Assembly: GCF_007993755.1 (NCBI RefSeq) | Contig: NZ_CP042467.1 | Coordinates: 4,302,001 to 4,366,000 of the forward strand | Direction of reading: 5' to 3' | From: Microvenator marinus | GTDB lineage: Bacteria; Myxococcota_A; Bradymonadia; Bradymonadales; Bradymonadaceae | Length of the DNA stretch: 64,000 nucleotides | Shown: positions 61,801 to 64,000 of the stretch, piece by piece | Layout of the letters: each line of letters opens with the position of its first letter | Position numbering within the stretch: position 1 is the first letter of the stretch | Program-made: the position numbers and the translations under genes | The notes under the pieces: model-generated | Databases searched by the model: none | Told to the model about the DNA's origin: nothing | The model's input: the letters and a program-made list of their open reading frames with translations, nothing else

Positions 61801-63063
61801 ATGGCTATCGAGCCGGATGACATACTCCTCGACGCCTTGTACGAGGAGCTGGACCCAGACGCCGAGGAGGCGAAGTCGTTGAGCCCTGAGCTCGCGGCTG
61901 AGCTTGAGGGGTGGCGGGAGTTCAGGGAGTCACTCGGGGAGCAGTTCCACGTGCATACGCCCAATCCGTCTGTGCGCGCAGCGGTGATGGCTGCGGCGCG
62001 TGACGAGTTAGCCAAACAAGTGGAAGTTCAAGCGACGGATGATTCCCCGAGGCGCCCGCCAGGCGTGGACAAGCGCGGGTTCTGGGCGAAGCTTGCGTCG
62101 GGACAGGGGGCACAGATCGGTCTTGTGGCTACCATTCTCTTGGTGGGCGCATTTTCGCTTCGTTATATGAATCTCGATTCGCCTCAGATGAGTATGGAGC
62201 CTGCCTTTGAAGAGGCTGGCATTCCAATGGGTAAAGACGAAGTAGCTGCTGCTGCCCCTGCGTTTGACGCGCCTGAGGAAGCGGCTCCTGCTCCGGGGGA
62301 GGCTGAGGAAGAAGCAGCGGAGGGGTTTGCTGCGCCCGTTGAGGAGCGGGAGGCTCGAGCCGCTGAGCCTTCGATTGAACCAGAAATGAAGAAAGATTCG
62401 GCGCTTTTGGCGCGCGAGGAAACCGGACGTTCTGACGCTAAGCCCGAACCTCAGAGGCGCGTTGCAGCGAAGCGGCCGACAAAGGCAGCGCCTTCGACAC
62501 GAAGCGCCGGACCCGCGGAGGAACCTTCCAAAAAGGCAGCGCCGAAATCAAAGTTCTACGATTTTGACGATAGCCTCGTGAAGGCAGAGTCGATGGGGAA
62601 TCGTGCAGCAGCGCCTAGCAGCGCCGAGCCCGCTGAGGCAGCGCCCATGCCGGTTTCTGGCGAGAGCAAGATGGACGATGCGTTGGAATTCGGAGTGAAA
62701 GAGAAGGGCAAAGCAGAGAGCGCACCAGGCGGTACGATCGATGCAGTCGAAGCTGCGTTTAGGTCCAGGGACTGGCGCCGAGTGATCTCGGAATCCCAGA
62801 CGGTGGCTACGTCGTCGGCACCCGCGGTTCAGAAGGCGCGTGCGCTAGAGTTGCGTGCGCAAGCCTACAGGCAAATGGGCATGTTCCAACAAGCGTTGGA
62901 GACCTATCGAAATATCGAGACCAATTTTCCGACCTACCAAACGGACCGAATTCGCTCTTCACGAGTTGAAATCGAACAAGAACTCGAGTCCCGTCCACAG
63001 CCTGCATCGCGCCAGAAGCGTAGTTACGATTTTGAGTCCGAGACTCTCGACGAGCTTCAGTAG
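61801..63063 (+). CDS. Probable anti-sigma factor: single-pass membrane protein with C-terminal TPR
   Basis: The 420-residue protein has an acidic cytoplasmic N-terminus (about 1-95) without the HxxxCxxC zinc motif of common anti-sigma factors. One membrane helix follows at about 104-124 (QIGLVATILLVGAFSLRYM). A very long Ala/Glu/Pro-rich periplasmic linker (about 130-320) leads to a TPR-like end (VEAAFRSRDWRRVISESQTV; QAYRQMGMFQQALETYRNI). Position after an ECF sigma gene and topology suggest a sensor that holds the sigma factor. AGGAG stands 8 bp before ATG 61801, and the upstream TTG 61732 is rejected. Confidence 0.78.
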   Translation: MAIEPDDILLDALYEELDPDAEEAKSLSPELAAELEGWREFRESLGEQFHVHTPNPSVRAAVMAAARDELAKQVEVQATDDSPRRPPGVDKRGFWAKLASGQGAQIGLVATILLVGAFSLRYMNLDSPQMSMEPAFEEAGIPMGKDEVAAAAPAFDAPEEAAPAPGEAEEEAAEGFAAPVEEREARAAEPSIEPEMKKDSALLAREETGRSDAKPEPQRRVAAKRPTKAAPSTRSAGPAEEPSKKAAPKSKFYDFDDSLVKAESMGNRAAAPSSAEPAEAAPMPVSGESKMDDALEFGVKEKGKAESAPGGTIDAVEAAFRSRDWRRVISESQTVATSSAPAVQKARALELRAQAYRQMGMFQQALETYRNIETNFPTYQTDRIRSSRVEIEQELESRPQPASRQKRSYDFESETLDELQ

Positions 63064-63122
63064 GGTTGACGCCATATCGTGGGTGGCACTAGGCTCCGGT
63101 GCAAAGAGCCAAGGAGCATTCC

Positions 63123-63821
63123 ATGAGCAAAGTTTTCGAGTCGGCAGATGCCGCAATATTCGACATTGAGGACGGGGCCACGTTGATGAGTGGAGGATTC
63201 GGGTTGTGTGGAAACCCCGAGAATTTGATCCTCGCGCTGAGTCGTCGTGGAACCAAGAATCTTACCGTGATCAGCAATAATTGTGGGACTGATGAATTCG
63301 GGCTCGGCGTTCTTTTGCAGAACCGCCAGATCCGAAAGATGGTCTCAAGTTATGTGGGCGAAAATAAGAACTTCGAGCAACAATTCCTGAGCGGCGAGCT
63401 CGAGGTTGAGCTCAATCCGCAAGGGACATTGGCTGAGCGTATACGCGCGGGTGGTGCGGGAATCCCCGCATTCTTCACCGCAACCGGAGTCGGTACGGTA
63501 GTAGCCGACGGAAAGGAGACGCGAGAGTTTGACGGGCGCACCTATGTGATGGAGCGCGGGCTGCAAGCTGATTTCGCGCTCGTTAAGGCGTGGAAAGGCG
63601 ATAAGTCTGGAAATCTCGTGTTCCGAAAGACGGCACGAAACTTCAATTCGATGATGGCAATGGCTGGGAAAGTCACCATTGCTGAAGTCGAAGAACTTGT
63701 GGAAGTGGGCGAGATCGACCCCGATCAGGTGCACCTCCCGGGGATCTTCGTTCAGCGGATTTTGAAGGGCGAGAATTACGAGAAGTGGATCGAACAGCGC
63801 ACCACGCGCAAGAGAGGTTGA
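63123..63821 (+). CDS. 3-oxoacid CoA-transferase subunit A
   Basis: The 232-residue protein is the A subunit of the SCOT/ScoAB family, which moves CoA from succinyl-CoA to 3-oxo acids such as acetoacetate. It shows the oxyanion-hole loop [27 protein letters not shown] and [18 protein letters not shown] 63123 has AAGGAG 7 bp upstream. Subunit B starts 2 bp after its stop. Confidence 0.95.
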   Translation: MSKVFESADAAIFDIEDGATLMSGGFGLCGNPENLILALSRRGTKNLTVISNNCGTDEFGLGVLLQNRQIRKMVSSYVGENKNFEQQFLSGELEVELNPQGTLAERIRAGGAGIPAFFTATGVGTVVADGKETREFDGRTYVMERGLQADFALVKAWKGDKSGNLVFRKTARNFNSMMAMAGKVTIAEVEELVEVGEIDPDQVHLPGIFVQRILKGENYEKWIEQRTTRKRG

Positions 63822-63823
63822 AA

Positions 63824-64000
63824 ATGGCCCTATCACGAGAAGAACTTGCTCAAAGAGCAGCTCAAGAGTTGAAAGACGGAATGTACGTCAATCTCGGGAT
63901 TGGGATTCCAACCCTGGTAGCCAACTATATCCCGGACGGCATGAGCGTGACCTTGCAAAGCGAGAACGGTCTGCTGGGTATCGGGCCCTTTCCGTATGAA
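63824..64000 (+). CDS. 3-oxoacid CoA-transferase subunit B (partial, cut by window end)
   Basis: The first 59 codons are present: [33 protein letters not shown] and [14 protein letters not shown]. The Glu in SENG is the catalytic residue that forms the CoA thioester. The rest lies outside the window. Confidence 0.93.
   Translation, partial: MALSREELAQRAAQELKDGMYVNLGIGIPTLVANYIPDGMSVTLQSENGLLGIGPFPYE

Overview
This window comes from a Gram-negative bacterium of the Myxococcota / Bradymonadota type (the former deltaproteobacterial predators). That is an inference from gene content. The pointers are an AgmX/PglI-type C-terminal domain next to a TolQ plus two ExbD motor, a MYXO-CTERM-like tail, MopE-type Cys/Asp repeats, thrombospondin-3 calcium repeats, many lipoproteins with Asp-Met or Asn-Pro-Asp linkers, two Ser/Thr kinases of eukaryotic type and a double-FHA protein. 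I see no tRNA, rRNA, CRISPR array, insertion sequence or prophage. Genes are densely packed with many 1 to 14 bp overlaps, and no gene-free stretch exceeds about 210 bp.

Layout. 1-11000 (+): a gene tail; a double-FHA/TPR membrane protein; hflX (apparently without a normal start codon); a membrane protein; an orphan periplasmic-binding lipoprotein; a DUF4112 protein; a CATCH/MYXO-CTERM surface protein; a DksA-like protein; clpX; a PEGA-like lipoprotein; and an RlmD/RlmC-type rRNA uridine methyltransferase with an extra C-terminal module. 11000-15400 (+): two tandem paralogous lipoproteins with Asp-Met-Glu-Pro repeats, calcium repeats and a von Willebrand A domain. 15400-17400 (-): Nudix hydrolase and class III aminotransferase. 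17400-18130 (+): a small gene broken by a one-base shift in an A5 run, then a small calcium-repeat lipoprotein. 18136-19839 (-): PolX-type DNA polymerase.

19900-34533 (+) is the centrepiece. Five overlapping genes (a signal-peptide coiled-coil protein, two large periplasmic TPR proteins, a TPR lipoprotein and a 77-residue secreted protein) are followed by TolQ/ExbB, ExbD-1, ExbD-2, a TonB-like AgmX/PglI protein, a periplasmic protein, an outer-membrane beta-barrel and a short Wza-like (OPX) lipoprotein. I read it as a one-locus relative of the Myxococcus Agl-Glt gliding / Nfs spore-coat machinery, physically linked to a polysaccharide export pair. ExbD-1 carries Asn where the proton-carrying Asp normally sits, while ExbD-2 keeps the Asp.

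34540-47818 (-): a membrane zinc-ribbon protein, an inositol-monophosphatase-like enzyme, a PEGA-type Ser/Thr kinase, MetH, a PRMT-like methyltransferase, an unknown protein, a lipid kinase, a Cys-rich lipoprotein and a Gfo/Idh/MocA oxidoreductase, apparently largely one operon; then leucyl aminopeptidase. 47828-52531 (-): a tail-anchored Ser/Thr kinase heading two ABC ATPase/permease pairs that run into pepA. 52659-64000: a tiny membrane protein (-), then (+) a small lipoprotein, Pgi, a MopE-like lipoprotein, a secreted protein, RpoN, a hibernation-promoting factor, a membrane thioredoxin, a lipoprotein, an ECF sigma factor with a probable membrane anti-sigma partner, and 3-oxoacid CoA-transferase subunits A and B (B cut by the window end).
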